A stretch of 36,189 nucleotides of DNA from Flavobacteriaceae bacterium (GCA_027490305.1 JAIXYI010000010.1:1-36189); one strand, 5' to 3'; numbered from the stretch's first letter, positions 8,232 to 16,091 are shown. Numbers and translations: made by a program. The notes: generated by a model not told the origin, from the letters alone.

Positions 8232-8921
8232 TCAGTCGAGTCCGCCGATGTTCACCAACCGGTTTTGGATGGCAAAGACCACCAGGCCGGCAATGTTGCG
8301 CGATCCGGTTTTGACCAAAAGGTTGGTGCGGTGTCCTTCGACCGTGCGTTGGCTGAGGTACAATTCGGCGCTGATCTCGGCCGAGTTTTTCTGTTGGCAG
8401 ATGCCTTCCAGGATCTCCAATTCCCGCTGGGTGAGAAAGGTGTTGTCGAGCAGGCTTTTAGGCGTTTTTCGCAGGTCACCTGAACGGATGATCTGCATAA
8501 CCTCTTCATTGTAATAGAACCCTTTTTCAGCCACTTGTCGGATGGTGTGAATCATCTCGTCGGGACTCGCGTTTTTTACGATATACGACACGGCGCCTAC
8601 CTGTATCATATTGGCTATAAAAGGCTTGGTGTTATAACTGGTGAGGGCGATAATGCGGATATTGGGGAAATTCCGGTTCAGGATTTTGGTGGTCTCCACG
8701 CCATTCAGCGACGGCATTTTAAGGTCCATGAGCACGATATCAGGATGTTCGTGGCTTTCCTTCAGGTAGTCGACCAATTCCTGTCCGTCGGAAGCTTCGA
8801 GTACGATTTCAATATCACGTTCGCGTCCTAATAGGAAGGCGATGCCTTTCCGGAACAGCATTTCGTCGTCGGTGAGGGCGATGCGGATGGGCGTATGCGG
8901 TTGTTGTTCCATGGCTACCAT
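8232..8921 (-). CDS. NarL/FixJ-type response regulator (LuxR HTH)
   Basis: The 229-aa product has a receiver domain (residues about 13-130: acidic pair 'TDDE', phospho-acceptor Asp66 in 'DIVLMDLKMPS', switch Thr/Ser and Lys in 'IALTSYN' and 'YIVKNASP') and a C-terminal LuxR-type helix-turn-helix (about 160-225: 'LTQRELEILEGICQQKNSAE', 'YLSQRTVEGHRTNLLVK'). The ATG at 8921 overlaps the kinase stop codon by one base (TGATG), showing coupling with the partner kinase. A start at 8912 is the alternative. It is the last gene of the four-gene operon and likely binds upstream of its own operon or other envelope genes. Confidence 0.94.
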   Translation of the reverse strand: MVAMEQQPHTPIRIALTDDEMLFRKGIAFLLGRERDIEIVLEASDGQELVDYLKESHEHPDIVLMDLKMPSLNGVETTKILNRNFPNIRIIALTSYNTKPFIANMIQVGAVSYIVKNASPDEMIHTIRQVAEKGFYYNEEVMQIIRSGDLRKTPKSLLDNTFLTQRELEILEGICQQKNSAEISAELYLSQRTVEGHRTNLLVKTGSRNIAGLVVFAIQNRLVNIGGLD

Positions 8922-9706
8922 CAAAAAGTGAAGTGAACCCGAACACCCTTGCCCGGCTGGCTGTCGATGTTGAAGGTTCCTTCGAGGATTTCAATTCGGT
9001 TCTCGATATTTCGCAGGCCGAGGCCGCGGGCATTTTTCAGTGTCTGTGCGTCCATTCCCGATCCGTTGTCGGTGTAGTGGCAGCTATAGCGTCCGTCTTC
9101 TTCCGATAGATTGATGCTGATATGTGTGGATTTTCCATGACGCAGCGAGTTGTTCATCAATTCCTGTAGGATGCGAAATACCTGCAGGCTGGTGCGTTCG
9201 TCTTCCGGTTCGTGCGATAAATGTTGGGTAAACGTAGTGGTAACACGTTTGGAGGCTTCAAATTCCTGTACCAACTCTTCGATGCCCGCTACGAGGCCAA
9301 ATTTCTCAAGCACCGGAGGGAGCAGGTCATGGGCGATACGCCGCGAATTCTCCAACGCTTTTCCCGTCAGTTCGACGATGGCTTCCCGGATGCGATCGGC
9401 TTCATCCGGTGCCAGGCTTTTTTCCTTTAGCAAGTGCCCGTTCAGCGACACGATATTCAGCTTCGAGCTGATATCATCGTGAAGGTCTTGCGCAATGCGC
9501 GCCCGTTCTTCCTCCTGCGTGAGAATAATCGACCGCAGGAGTTCCTTTTGGTGCGAGATACGGAGGTCGCGTTTTTCGAGTTCTTTTTGAAGTATTTTCT
9601 TTTTGGAGAAGTAGAAAAACGTCACTACAATCCCTCCCATCAGTAAGAAGGCTAGAGAGATGTAAATGATTCCTAGAATTAAGTCATTTTCAGCGACCTG
9701 CTTCAT
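8921..9706 (-). CDS. Short NarX-type sensor histidine kinase
   Basis: A 261-aa kinase with one membrane helix (residues about 10-33), a short coiled linker, a HisKA_3 dimerisation domain with phospho-acceptor His76 in 'ARIAQDLHDDISSKLN', and a HATPase domain (N box 'QELMNNSLRHG', G1 'DNGSGMD', G2 'GLGLRNIENRIE'). It has no extracellular or PAS-type sensing domain, so sensing must come from the membrane helix or a partner. Its start overlaps the upstream 7-TM gene by 17 bp, making that protein the obvious partner. Confidence 0.93.
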   Translation of the reverse strand: MKQVAENDLILGIIYISLAFLLMGGIVVTFFYFSKKKILQKELEKRDLRISHQKELLRSIILTQEEERARIAQDLHDDISSKLNIVSLNGHLLKEKSLAPDEADRIREAIVELTGKALENSRRIAHDLLPPVLEKFGLVAGIEELVQEFEASKRVTTTFTQHLSHEPEDERTSLQVFRILQELMNNSLRHGKSTHISINLSEEDGRYSCHYTDNGSGMDAQTLKNARGLGLRNIENRIEILEGTFNIDSQPGKGVRVHFTF

Positions 9707-10331
9707 GCTGTGGCATAGGTCTTTTTAAGTACGTAACACGTAATTCATGTAACACACATAGTTGAAACAAAATATACAGTATAGAATTTAGGTCCCAACA
9801 GATTCGCGCGCGGTCATTTACCATGAGATTCACCGTATTACCAGCTAGAAAGAGCACGGTGCTGCCAAAGAGATACATCATTATCGACAGATTGATAAGG
9901 TGAAATTGTTTGGGACCATCTAGTTGATTGTAGAAATGGAAAGCGGCAAAAGCGATAATCGGAAAGGCAGTCAATAAAATCTCGAGATGATTGAATTTCC
10001 AGTACACATCAGGACTTACCGTATACTGAATTGCAAGCGGTATTAGTACGGCGGGTTGGGCGAGTAATATGATACGTTTTTGACCCGTGTTCAAAAGGCT
10101 GTAATAGAAAAGGCTCAGTAATAAAAACTGGCCCACAAAATAGTAGTGGGAGAGGAATAGATTACGCTCGCCGATTGTACTCAGTATCGTCCCGGCTGTC
10201 TGAACCATAAAAATGCAGAACTGGTATATGATAAAGAATACGATGGTACGATTCTTTGGTCGTATCAAGATAGACAATATCAAATTGACCAAAAGAAGAA
10301 AGTCACCTATGTAGGAGAGAAGGTGTGCCAT
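9690..10331 (-). CDS. Seven-helix membrane protein, probable sensor partner of the kinase
   Basis: The 213-aa product shows about seven hydrophobic segments, for example 'LLSYIGDFLLLVNLILSILI', 'TIVFFIIYQFCIFMVQTAG', 'IILLAQPAVLIPLAIQYTV' and 'SILYILFQLCVLHELRV'. There is no signal peptide and no domain that I recognise. It is sandwiched between the small 105-aa gene (one-base overlap, TAATG) and the sensor kinase (17-bp overlap), so the stoichiometric coupling suggests a complex. Its shape recalls 7-TM input modules that are normally fused to bacterial kinases, here as a separate polypeptide. Function is inferred from context only. Confidence 0.8.
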   Translation of the reverse strand: MAHLLSYIGDFLLLVNLILSILIRPKNRTIVFFIIYQFCIFMVQTAGTILSTIGERNLFLSHYYFVGQFLLLSLFYYSLLNTGQKRIILLAQPAVLIPLAIQYTVSPDVYWKFNHLEILLTAFPIIAFAAFHFYNQLDGPKQFHLINLSIMMYLFGSTVLFLAGNTVNLMVNDRARICWDLNSILYILFQLCVLHELRVTYLKRPMPQHEAGR

Positions 10332-10648
10332 TACTTCATTATGAGTGGGCTGCCGGGGCTACACGTACGTGGGCACGGGTCATTGAAATCGTAAACATAG
10401 TACCCATCTTTCTCATTTATTATATCGTTGCCATTCGCATCTACACCGACCAACATAAAAACGGGCTCTCCCGCATCGTCCAGTCCTAAATAGCCTCTAA
10501 AATTGGCCACATTTCCCCCAGCAGCCAAAATGGAGTCAATATTCTCTTTTTGGATCAAAAAGGCTTTCAGCGTATTCTCTTTTTGCCAATTTGCCGCCCA
10601 CTCCTGTGCTTGTTTCAGCGGAATTACGTTGGTGTTTGTCTTTTTCAT
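10331..10648 (-). CDS. Small protein with Cys-containing tail, first gene of the signalling operon
   Basis: A 105-aa soluble protein without signal peptide or membrane helix. The N-terminal half is helical (IPLKQAQEWAANWQKEN), the middle is a possible beta region (FRGYLGLDDAGEPVFMLVGV), and the C-terminus ends in 'DFNDPCPRTCSPGSPLIMK' with two Cys spaced CxxxC. I do not recognise a characterised family; similar small proteins with a C-P-rich tail are familiar from flavobacterial genomes only as hypotheticals. Its stop overlaps the next start by one base, and it leads the 7-TM/kinase/regulator operon, so it may be a ligand, adaptor or output of that system. Confidence 0.8.
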   Translation of the reverse strand: MKKTNTNVIPLKQAQEWAANWQKENTLKAFLIQKENIDSILAAGGNVANFRGYLGLDDAGEPVFMLVGVDANGNDIINEKDGYYVYDFNDPCPRTCSPGSPLIMK

Positions 10649-10690
10649 GAGGTTTGTTGTTTTGTTTTAGATTCAGTGTCGTAAAAATAT

Positions 10691-10698
10691 CAAAATTA
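10691..10698 (-). promoter_or_regulatory. -7 element of the four-gene signalling operon
   Basis: Minus-strand TAATTTTG matches TAnnTTTG about 43 bp upstream of the first ATG (10648). No TTG is present at the expected -33 place, as would suit an activator-dependent promoter. Confidence 0.5.
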
Positions 10699-10726
10699 AG
10701 AGGCGATAGTTAGACGTCTTAAAAAA

Positions 10727-10742
10727 CACGTAGAACTACGTG
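10727..10742. promoter_or_regulatory. Perfect dyad, candidate operator
   Basis: CACGTAG and its exact complement CTACGTG are separated by AA. The centre is about 40 bp upstream of the -7 element. A second shorter palindrome, AGACGTCT, lies at 10712-10719. Both sit where a NarL-type activator would bind. Confidence 0.45.
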
Positions 10743-10871
10743 GGCTCTTACGTACAAAATACAGACTGTCTTTAATACGAACAAGATGCTTAAAGGGCTA
10801 TAGAGATAGAATGAGAATCCTTTCGCCCGACCACGGACGTCAGTATACGGCTAGTAACCAGTGTTTTGGAA

Positions 10872-11081
10872 TTAGCGGTTTTGTGGAGGGCGCCTTTTAG
10901 AAATGCGGAGGAGAAAATACAAAGGGCAAACGCGCCAGATTCCTGTAATAAAAAAAAAGAGCCCAATGGCGGCCGTTACGGCCATTTTCCAGTCAAATTC
11001 GAAGAAGTAGAGTACGTAGAAACAGGCAGCGGCAGCCACCAGACGGCAGAGACTTTCGCCGCTGCTGAGGTTTTTTTTCAT
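10872..11081 (-). CDS. DUF2892 family small membrane protein
   Basis: A 69-aa protein with two membrane segments ('LCRLVAAAACFYVLYFFEF' and 'MAVTAAIGLFFFITGIW') followed by 'RVCPLYFLL', the Cys-Pro-Leu-Tyr signature typical of DUF2892 (YgaP-type C-terminal membrane) proteins. The ATG at 11081 gives the familiar 'MKKNLS' start; an in-frame start at 11135 adds 18 unconvincing residues. Function is unknown; relatives are sometimes fused to rhodanese domains, which is not the case here. It is divergent from the exonuclease III gene. Confidence 0.85.
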   Translation of the reverse strand: MKKNLSSGESLCRLVAAAACFYVLYFFEFDWKMAVTAAIGLFFFITGIWRVCPLYFLLRISKRRPPQNR

Positions 11082-11185
11082 GGGGTAGTTGGGGTTTGAT
11101 GCAAAATCGCGGAATTCGGCGACATTACAAAGCAAAAAAAGCGAGGATGAAATTTTATAACAAAAAAAGAAGTAAAGTTTAATTA

Positions 11186-11217
11186 TTGTTCTTTTTGGGC
11201 GTCAATACGTATTTTTA
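11186..11217 (+). promoter_or_regulatory. Possible promoter of the exonuclease III gene
   Basis: TTG (11186-11188), 21 bases, TATTTTTA (11210-11217), one mismatch to TAnnTTTG. The leader to ATG 11277 would be about 50 nt. Confidence 0.4.
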
Positions 11218-11276
11218 TAACAACCGGAAAAATGTGAGTGCATCACCTTTTTGACTATCTTAGAGAAAACGTAACG

Positions 11277-12053
11277 ATGAAGATTGCCACTTACAACGTA
11301 AATGGTGTGAACGGACACCTCCCGGTCGTATTGAAATGGCTAGAGGTCGTGCAGCCCGACATTGTGTGTCTCCAGGAACTCAAAGCCCCACAAGAGAAGT
11401 TTCCGCTCGCTGCGTTTTCAGAGGCGGGCTACCAAGCCATCTGGCACGGGCAAAAAAGCTGGAATGGGGTTGCGATTTTAGCACGGAATGATATCCGCCT
11501 ACAGGAAATCACCCGCGTGCTCCCCGGCAACCCTGACGATGACCAAAGCCGCTACCTCGAAGTACTCGCGGGCCCACTCATCATCGCTTGTCTCTATCTG
11601 CCAAATGGCAATCCGGCCCCCGGTCCCAAGTTTGACTACAAATTGGATTGGTTTCGGCGTTTGCAGGAGCGGGCTGCCGTGTTACTCTCACACGACACCC
11701 CCGTGGTTTTGGTCGGTGACTTCAATGTCATACCAACCGAAAAAGACGTGTACAAGCCGGAGCGCTGGGCAGACGATGCGCTTTTTCGTCCGGAAACGCG
11801 GGCGGCGTTCCATTCGTTGGTGCAGCAGGGGTGGACGGATGCGCTTCGAACCCTCTACCCAGACGAAACGATCTACACCTTTTGGGATTACTTCCGTAAC
11901 GCTTTCCAACGTAATGCCGGTTTGCGTATCGATCATTTCCTACTGAGTCCCCAGCTAAAAGATCACCTTAGGTCCGGTGGAGTTGACCGGCAGGTGAGAG
12001 GATGGGAAAAAACAAGCGATCACGCGCCGGTTTGGATAGAATTGTCACTTTAA
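11277..12053 (+). CDS. xth: Exodeoxyribonuclease III (AP endonuclease family)
   Basis: A 258-aa base-excision-repair nuclease of the exonuclease-endonuclease-phosphatase fold. Catalytic landmarks are Asn in 'IATYNVNGVNG', the metal-binding Glu in 'IVCLQELKAP', Asp/Asn in 'LVGDFNVIPTEKDVY' and the C-terminal 'KTSDHAPVWIEL' His. The length matches bacterial ExoIII (about 255-270). ATG 11277 is chosen because 'MKIATYNVNG' is the standard family start; the upstream frame from 11238 adds 13 atypical residues. Transcribed away from the DUF2892 gene. Confidence 0.95.
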   Translation: MKIATYNVNGVNGHLPVVLKWLEVVQPDIVCLQELKAPQEKFPLAAFSEAGYQAIWHGQKSWNGVAILARNDIRLQEITRVLPGNPDDDQSRYLEVLAGPLIIACLYLPNGNPAPGPKFDYKLDWFRRLQERAAVLLSHDTPVVLVGDFNVIPTEKDVYKPERWADDALFRPETRAAFHSLVQQGWTDALRTLYPDETIYTFWDYFRNAFQRNAGLRIDHFLLSPQLKDHLRSGGVDRQVRGWEKTSDHAPVWIELSL

Positions 12054-12069
12054 GGAAGCCGTTTTTTTG

Positions 12070-12077
12070 TATATTTG
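12070..12077 (+). promoter_or_regulatory. -7 element of the GyrI-like gene
   Basis: TATATTTG, a perfect TAnnTTTG, lies 16 bp before ATG 12094 and just after the xth stop. No clear -33 TTG at normal spacing. Confidence 0.5.
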
Positions 12078-12093
12078 AGTAAATCCCACCCTT

Positions 12094-12528
12094 ATGGACA
12101 GCTTTACCTTTCAGGAAGACGTTCCGGTTTTTTGTGTAACGGCAGTTGACGGACGCCACGGTGCGGCCGATGCCATGCAAGCCTTGAAAGCACTGCTTCC
12201 GGCCAACGAGAGACGGCATTTTTATGGCCTGTTTTGGCCCGGACGAGACGGAGGTACGTATAAGGCGGCAGCGAGCATCCTGGAGGGCGAATCAGACCGT
12301 TCGGAAATCAGTACGTTTACCATCCAAAATGGTCCCTACAATAGCTTTTACATTTCTGATTATCCCTCTCAACCCGATGCGATTGACCGCGCCTTCGATA
12401 TGTTGCGCGGGCAGCATGAAGTCGATCCGGATGGATATTGCCTGGAATGGTATGTAAGCGAACACGATGTAAAGTGTATGGTGCCGCTTGGACGACACTA
12501 TCAGTCATTTACGGGACTTAATCGTTGA
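12094..12528 (+). CDS. GyrI-like / effector-binding-domain-like protein
   Basis: A 144-aa soluble protein. The pattern of an N-terminal strand 'VPVFCVTAVDG', a helix 'AADAMQALKALLP', 'RRHFYGLFWPGRDGGTYKAAASI', a central 'YNSFYISDYPSQPDAIDRAFDML' and a C-terminal 'YCLEWYV...VKCMVPL' resembles the GyrI-like small-molecule-binding fold (the effector domain of AraC/MerR-type regulators). There is no DNA-binding domain, so it would be a stand-alone ligand-binding protein. The fold call is by pattern only. A hairpin terminator follows at 12547. Confidence 0.6.
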   Translation: MDSFTFQEDVPVFCVTAVDGRHGAADAMQALKALLPANERRHFYGLFWPGRDGGTYKAAASILEGESDRSEISTFTIQNGPYNSFYISDYPSQPDAIDRAFDMLRGQHEVDPDGYCLEWYVSEHDVKCMVPLGRHYQSFTGLNR

Positions 12529-12546
12529 TTATGTTTCGACTAAAGC

Positions 12547-12576
12547 AGAAACGCCCGTCCTAGGACGAGCGTTTCT
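12547..12576 (+). terminator. Hairpin terminator after the GyrI-like gene
   Basis: AGAAACGC (12547-12554) pairs with GCGTTTCT (12569-12576). Inside it CGTCC pairs with GGACG around a short loop. The T tract is weak, so it may work in either direction. Confidence 0.7.
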
Positions 12577-12649
12577 TCTCTAAAATTAACCAAATGTATA
12601 ATAAACAGGTACGCCCGCGTTCGACCCACACGAACTGCGGATTCGGGAG

Positions 12650-12663
12650 GTTTTCCGGAAAAC
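12650..12663. repeat. 14-bp perfect palindrome
   Basis: GTTTTCCGGAAAAC is fully self-complementary and lies 10 bp beyond the stop of the T9SS-tailed gene. It could be a protein-binding site; with no loop it is not a typical terminator. Confidence 0.5.
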
Positions 12664-12673
12664 GTACTTTATC

Positions 12674-13432
12674 TTAAAACAGAACCTTACGTACCAACAC
12701 CCGACCCGAAGGGTACACGATACGAACGAGTCTTACCTGCTGTTCAGCTACCAAAGACGGCAGCGAGGTAGTAGCAGTAGATGCCATCATCTGGGCAAGT
12801 TCCCGGCCCTGAAGATCGAATACCTGAATTTGACTTGCCGTTTCGGATCCGGTGTGTACGGTCAAAATACCCGCATCATTGTAAACCGATACCGCGTCTC
12901 GTAACGATTCCGCCAAATCCAATGTCGTAGTTTGGTAAAGCAATTGGAACCGACTGTTGAAGTCACCCGATTCGGATGTAAATACATAAGGGGCGGCCGA
13001 CAATTCAGAACACGTATTCGCCACACTGTCGTATAAATATATGGCCTGACCCTGTTCGAAAACACCATCGGCATGGTCGAGCCAGATCGTAAACGTTCCG
13101 GATGATTCGGCATGCAGCGCCAACGGCACCACGTCTGATGCTTCGAAACCCGGTCGGGCCTGGATAACATAGCGTTCAGAACCGATAAGAGATGAGAGGC
13201 AGTTTCCCATGGGTGCCAGTGCCGAGTCAAAGCCAGGGTCGACGTCCAACGTCGCCATATCGGTATATCCAATCAGGATTTGATTACCTGGATTTTCTTC
13301 ATGTGACATATTGACCCAGATGCGGCTCATCGGGCTTTGGGCGAAGGCAATCGATGATACAAGTGCCACGCCCAACAAAAGAAAGGAACGGACATTCAGG
13401 TATCGACTTTGGGGGATTGATAGAGAAACCAT
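12674..13432 (-). CDS. Secreted protein made of little more than a T9SS C-terminal region
   Basis: The 252-aa product has a signal peptide (hydrophobic 'SFLLLGVALVSSIAFAQ', residues about 15-32), then a beta-rich region ('RIWVNMSHEENPGNQILIGY', 'VIQARPGFEASDVVPLALHA', 'FNSRFQLLYQTTTLDL'), then a type A T9SS sorting domain ('AVSVYNDAGILTVHT', 'IQVFDLQGRELAQ', ending 'SGRVLVRKVLF'). In larger flavobacterial proteins this combination is the tail after a passenger; here no passenger is present. It should be exported by Sec and then T9SS and attached to the surface or released. The ATG at 13432 is chosen over an upstream start at 13480 because it places the hydrophobic segment correctly. A minus-strand TAGATTTG at 13455-13448 is a possible -7 element. 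Confidence 0.8.
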   Translation of the reverse strand: MVSLSIPQSRYLNVRSFLLLGVALVSSIAFAQSPMSRIWVNMSHEENPGNQILIGYTDMATLDVDPGFDSALAPMGNCLSSLIGSERYVIQARPGFEASDVVPLALHAESSGTFTIWLDHADGVFEQGQAIYLYDSVANTCSELSAAPYVFTSESGDFNSRFQLLYQTTTLDLAESLRDAVSVYNDAGILTVHTGSETASQIQVFDLQGRELAQMMASTATTSLPSLVAEQQVRLVRIVYPSGRVLVRKVLF

Positions 13433-13670
13433 TGCTGTTTTTTTGTGCAAATCTACACGGACGCTTACACCGCACCTCACGTTATCACGACCTTGTCTGA
13501 AAGAGGTAAAAGACGAGGCCTATCCTGCGTGCAAAGTGGCATATTCGGTTATCGGGTAAGCGCGATGGGGTGTCGTCGCAACATGAGATGTTGTATCAAC
13601 AAATAATGCCGTGAACAGTTCCGGATATGCGTGCCAGTCGATCTGTTTATATAATGAGAGGCCGATCTAA

Positions 13671-13865
13671 CTAGCTTTCGTCTTTTGTTCCCTTCAGTAA
13701 ACCAATGCCTGAAACGAAGAACACCAGGCCGAGCAGACCGCTAATGATAATGCCTTTTACATCCCGCGTTTGTCCACCGGTGTTGATGAACAGGATGGCG
13801 GCATAGATGAGTCCGACTACACCCAAAAGGGTAAGGGCCGTGCCGAAAAGTCGTTTTACATTCAT
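13671..13865 (-). CDS. Small two-helix membrane protein, unknown function
   Basis: A 64-aa protein with two hydrophobic helices ('LFGTALTLLGVVGLIYAAILFI' and 'GIIISGLLGLVFFVSGIGLL') joined by a short polar loop 'NTGGQTRDVK'. It resembles small flavobacterial membrane hypotheticals with a G-x-x-R-D loop. ATG 13865 gives a compact protein; the longer frame from 14012 runs back into the symporter gene region and adds a non-family stretch. It lies 109 bp downstream of the symporter gene on the same strand, so co-transcription is possible. Confidence 0.7.
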   Translation of the reverse strand: MNVKRLFGTALTLLGVVGLIYAAILFINTGGQTRDVKGIIISGLLGLVFFVSGIGLLKGTKDES

Positions 13866-13974
13866 GGAGTGGTATTTCGACGCAATATCCGGCCCGATGC
13901 CCTGTTTTGGGCTACACAATTCCAGTATAGAATTGTACGTTTTTCCGATAGAAGTCGGAATTGGAATGGTTTGG

Positions 13975-15198
13975 TTAATCGAGCGTCCGTTCCGCATCCG
14001 CCTGGAAGTCACCTTCCTGTTTCGAAATCACGATAGCCGCCACACCATTTCCTATGCAGTTGGTGATGGCGCGTGCCTCGCTCATGAATTTATCGACGCC
14101 CAGCAGAAAGGCGAGTCCTTCCACCGGTATCTTCTGAAGTGCCGTGAGCGTTGAGGCCAATACGATGAAACCGCTACCCGTGACCCCGGCCGCTCCTTTT
14201 GACGTGAGCATGAGCAGGAACAGCACGGTCATGACATCCGCTATTGACAGCGGGACATCATACAACTGGGCCAGGAAAATGACGGCCATTGACAGATAGA
14301 TAGAGGTGCCATCGAGGTTGAACGAATACCCCGTCGGGACGACCAAACCGACAACCGCCCTTGAACATCCCATTTCCTGCAGCTTTTCCATGAGGCGCGG
14401 CAAGGCAGATTCAGACGAAGACGTACCCAATACGACCAGTAATTCTGCCTGTATGTGGCGCAGGAACTTCCGAAGGCTCAGTCCATAATACCGCATAATG
14501 CCTCCCAACACACCGAAAACAAAGACCGCCATCGTTACATACATCGTCAGCATGAGCTTTCCGAGGGGCAAGAGGGTAGAGAGCCCAAATTTGCCAATGG
14601 TGTACGCCATCCCGCCAAACGCACCAACAGGGGCTAGATACATCAATCCTTTCAGTAGCTTGAAAACGAGCGATGATAGCCGATACAGTCCATCTACAAC
14701 CTGCTGTCGATGCCGTGAATAGTTCAGCGCAATACCGCACACGATCGCGGCCAGCAGTACTTGTAAAGTGAGGTTGTCGAGAAAAAACTGTATCCAGTCA
14801 AAATGGCCATCGCCGTTTCCCGGAACCGTCGTTTCGGGCAGTGCCAGTTGCCGCCGATCGATATGGCCGGGTTCGATGAGGTAGGCGGCTGCCACGCCAA
14901 TGACCAGGGCGAGGGTGCTGACGATTTCAAAATAGAGCAGCGCCTTCAGTCCGATGCGCCCTACTTTCCGCAGGTCGCCCATTCCGGCGATTCCCAATAC
15001 GATAGTCAGGAAGATGATGGGGCCTATGAAACACTTTATACCCGCTACAAACCATTCGCCGAGTACTTTCATCTCTTGTGCGGTTTCAGGCGCCCAGTAT
15101 CCGAGCGCGATACCCGCAAGAATCGCCAACAATACCCATGTCGTAAGGTTGGTGAAAAGGCGAAACGACCAGGACGACGTAGAAGGTGAGGCAGACAT
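13975..15198 (-). CDS. Dicarboxylate/amino acid:cation symporter (DAACS, SLC1-type)
   Basis: A 407-aa inner-membrane carrier with the glutamate-transporter fold: an N-terminal set of helices, the re-entrant serine-rich motif 'GTSSSESALPRLMEKL', the NMDGT-like motif 'FNLDGTSIYLSMAVIF' (Leu replaces Met), and 'AGVTGSGFIVLASTL' in the second hairpin. It imports C4-dicarboxylates or acidic amino acids with Na+ or H+. DctA and GltP types cannot be separated by eye. Start at ATG 15198. Divergent from the SRPBCC gene with about 76 bp between starts. Confidence 0.93.
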   Translation of the reverse strand: MSASPSTSSWSFRLFTNLTTWVLLAILAGIALGYWAPETAQEMKVLGEWFVAGIKCFIGPIIFLTIVLGIAGMGDLRKVGRIGLKALLYFEIVSTLALVIGVAAAYLIEPGHIDRRQLALPETTVPGNGDGHFDWIQFFLDNLTLQVLLAAIVCGIALNYSRHRQQVVDGLYRLSSLVFKLLKGLMYLAPVGAFGGMAYTIGKFGLSTLLPLGKLMLTMYVTMAVFVFGVLGGIMRYYGLSLRKFLRHIQAELLVVLGTSSSESALPRLMEKLQEMGCSRAVVGLVVPTGYSFNLDGTSIYLSMAVIFLAQLYDVPLSIADVMTVLFLLMLTSKGAAGVTGSGFIVLASTLTALQKIPVEGLAFLLGVDKFMSEARAITNCIGNGVAAIVISKQEGDFQADAERTLD

Positions 15199-15274
15199 TT
15201 ACGATTTAATTGGGAGCGAATCCGTTAGGGAATGCGTATTTTCAAGTGCCTAAAGTAACCAAAAACCCTTGCCT

Positions 15275-15718
15275 ATGAAAACGATCACCCAAACCCGATA
15301 CATTGTAGCCCCAAAAGAAACGATTTGGATGGTCTTGTTGGAAGACGAGTTCAACCGGAGTTGGCTGGCGGAGTTCGCCCCTGGCACCTATTTCGATACC
15401 GATTGGATCGTCGGACACCCGCTCCGTTTGTGGGACGGATCCGGAGGTGGACGTGTCGGGACAATAGAGGAAAAACGGCCCTACGACCGGATCGAATGGG
15501 TATACGAGGGGCTCATCACAACTGAGGGAAGCGATGATCTGACGGGTGTCGAAGCCATGCAATGTAAAGGGGGTAGTGAAGTGTTTGCGTTGGCATCCGT
15601 AGAAGACGGCACCCTTTTGACCGTTTCATCCGACGTATCGGATGCATCTTACGAAACAATGAAAATCCGATGGGAAGCAGCGCTCGACCGCATTATAGAA
15701 CTCTCTCTCGCTGTATAG
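15275..15718 (+). CDS. SRPBCC (AHSA1/START-like) domain protein
   Basis: A 147-aa single-domain protein. The N-terminal 'TITQTRYIVAPKETIWMVLLEDEFNRSWL' strand-helix opening, the central 'VGTIEEKRPYDRIEWVYEG' strands and the long C-terminal helix 'SYETMKIRWEAALDRIIEL' are the AHSA1-type SRPBCC pattern, a fold with a deep ligand cavity. Ligand and role are unknown. The ATG at 15275 is used; a TTG six bases earlier is the only nearby alternative. Confidence 0.75.
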   Translation: MKTITQTRYIVAPKETIWMVLLEDEFNRSWLAEFAPGTYFDTDWIVGHPLRLWDGSGGGRVGTIEEKRPYDRIEWVYEGLITTEGSDDLTGVEAMQCKGGSEVFALASVEDGTLLTVSSDVSDASYETMKIRWEAALDRIIELSLAV

Positions 15719-15735
15719 CATGAGGCGTGTTCCTA

Positions 15736-16005
15736 TTAGTTATAATTGACAAAGGCGATGCGTCGCGCTTCGGCCTCTGTTTCAGGTCCATCGCAACAGC
15801 ATCTGAGGCGTTCTTCGAGGGCCGCTTTTGCCGCTGGGTCAAGCGAACCGCGTTCGGCCAACAGCAAATCCTGCATCAGACGTTCGATCAGTAACCAGTC
15901 GCCGTCGGTCATACCCGCCTTTTCAGCGGGCGTGGCATAGAGGTTCCAGTCGGAACGATCGGCATTGAAATATTGATAGAGATGGAGTTTTCGCCGGGTA
16001 ATCAT
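15736..16005 (-). CDS. Small hypothetical protein
   Basis: A highly charged 89-aa soluble protein, mainly helical, with a Tyr/Trp-rich N-terminus (LHLYQYFNADRSDWNLYATPAEK), a helix 'WLLIERLMQDLLLAERGSLD' and a 'RCCCDGPETEAEARRI' segment with three consecutive Cys. No family recognised. Codon use matches its neighbours and it converges on the SRPBCC gene 17 bp away, so I think it is real. Confidence 0.6.
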   Translation of the reverse strand: MITRRKLHLYQYFNADRSDWNLYATPAEKAGMTDGDWLLIERLMQDLLLAERGSLDPAAKAALEERLRCCCDGPETEAEARRIAFVNYN

Positions 16006-16091
16006 GGTCGGTGTTTTTGGGGCGGGCTACAACAAAATTCGCGAGGGTGGAGGTCACGGGAGTTACATAATTTTCGGAAAATGTAGTGGGT

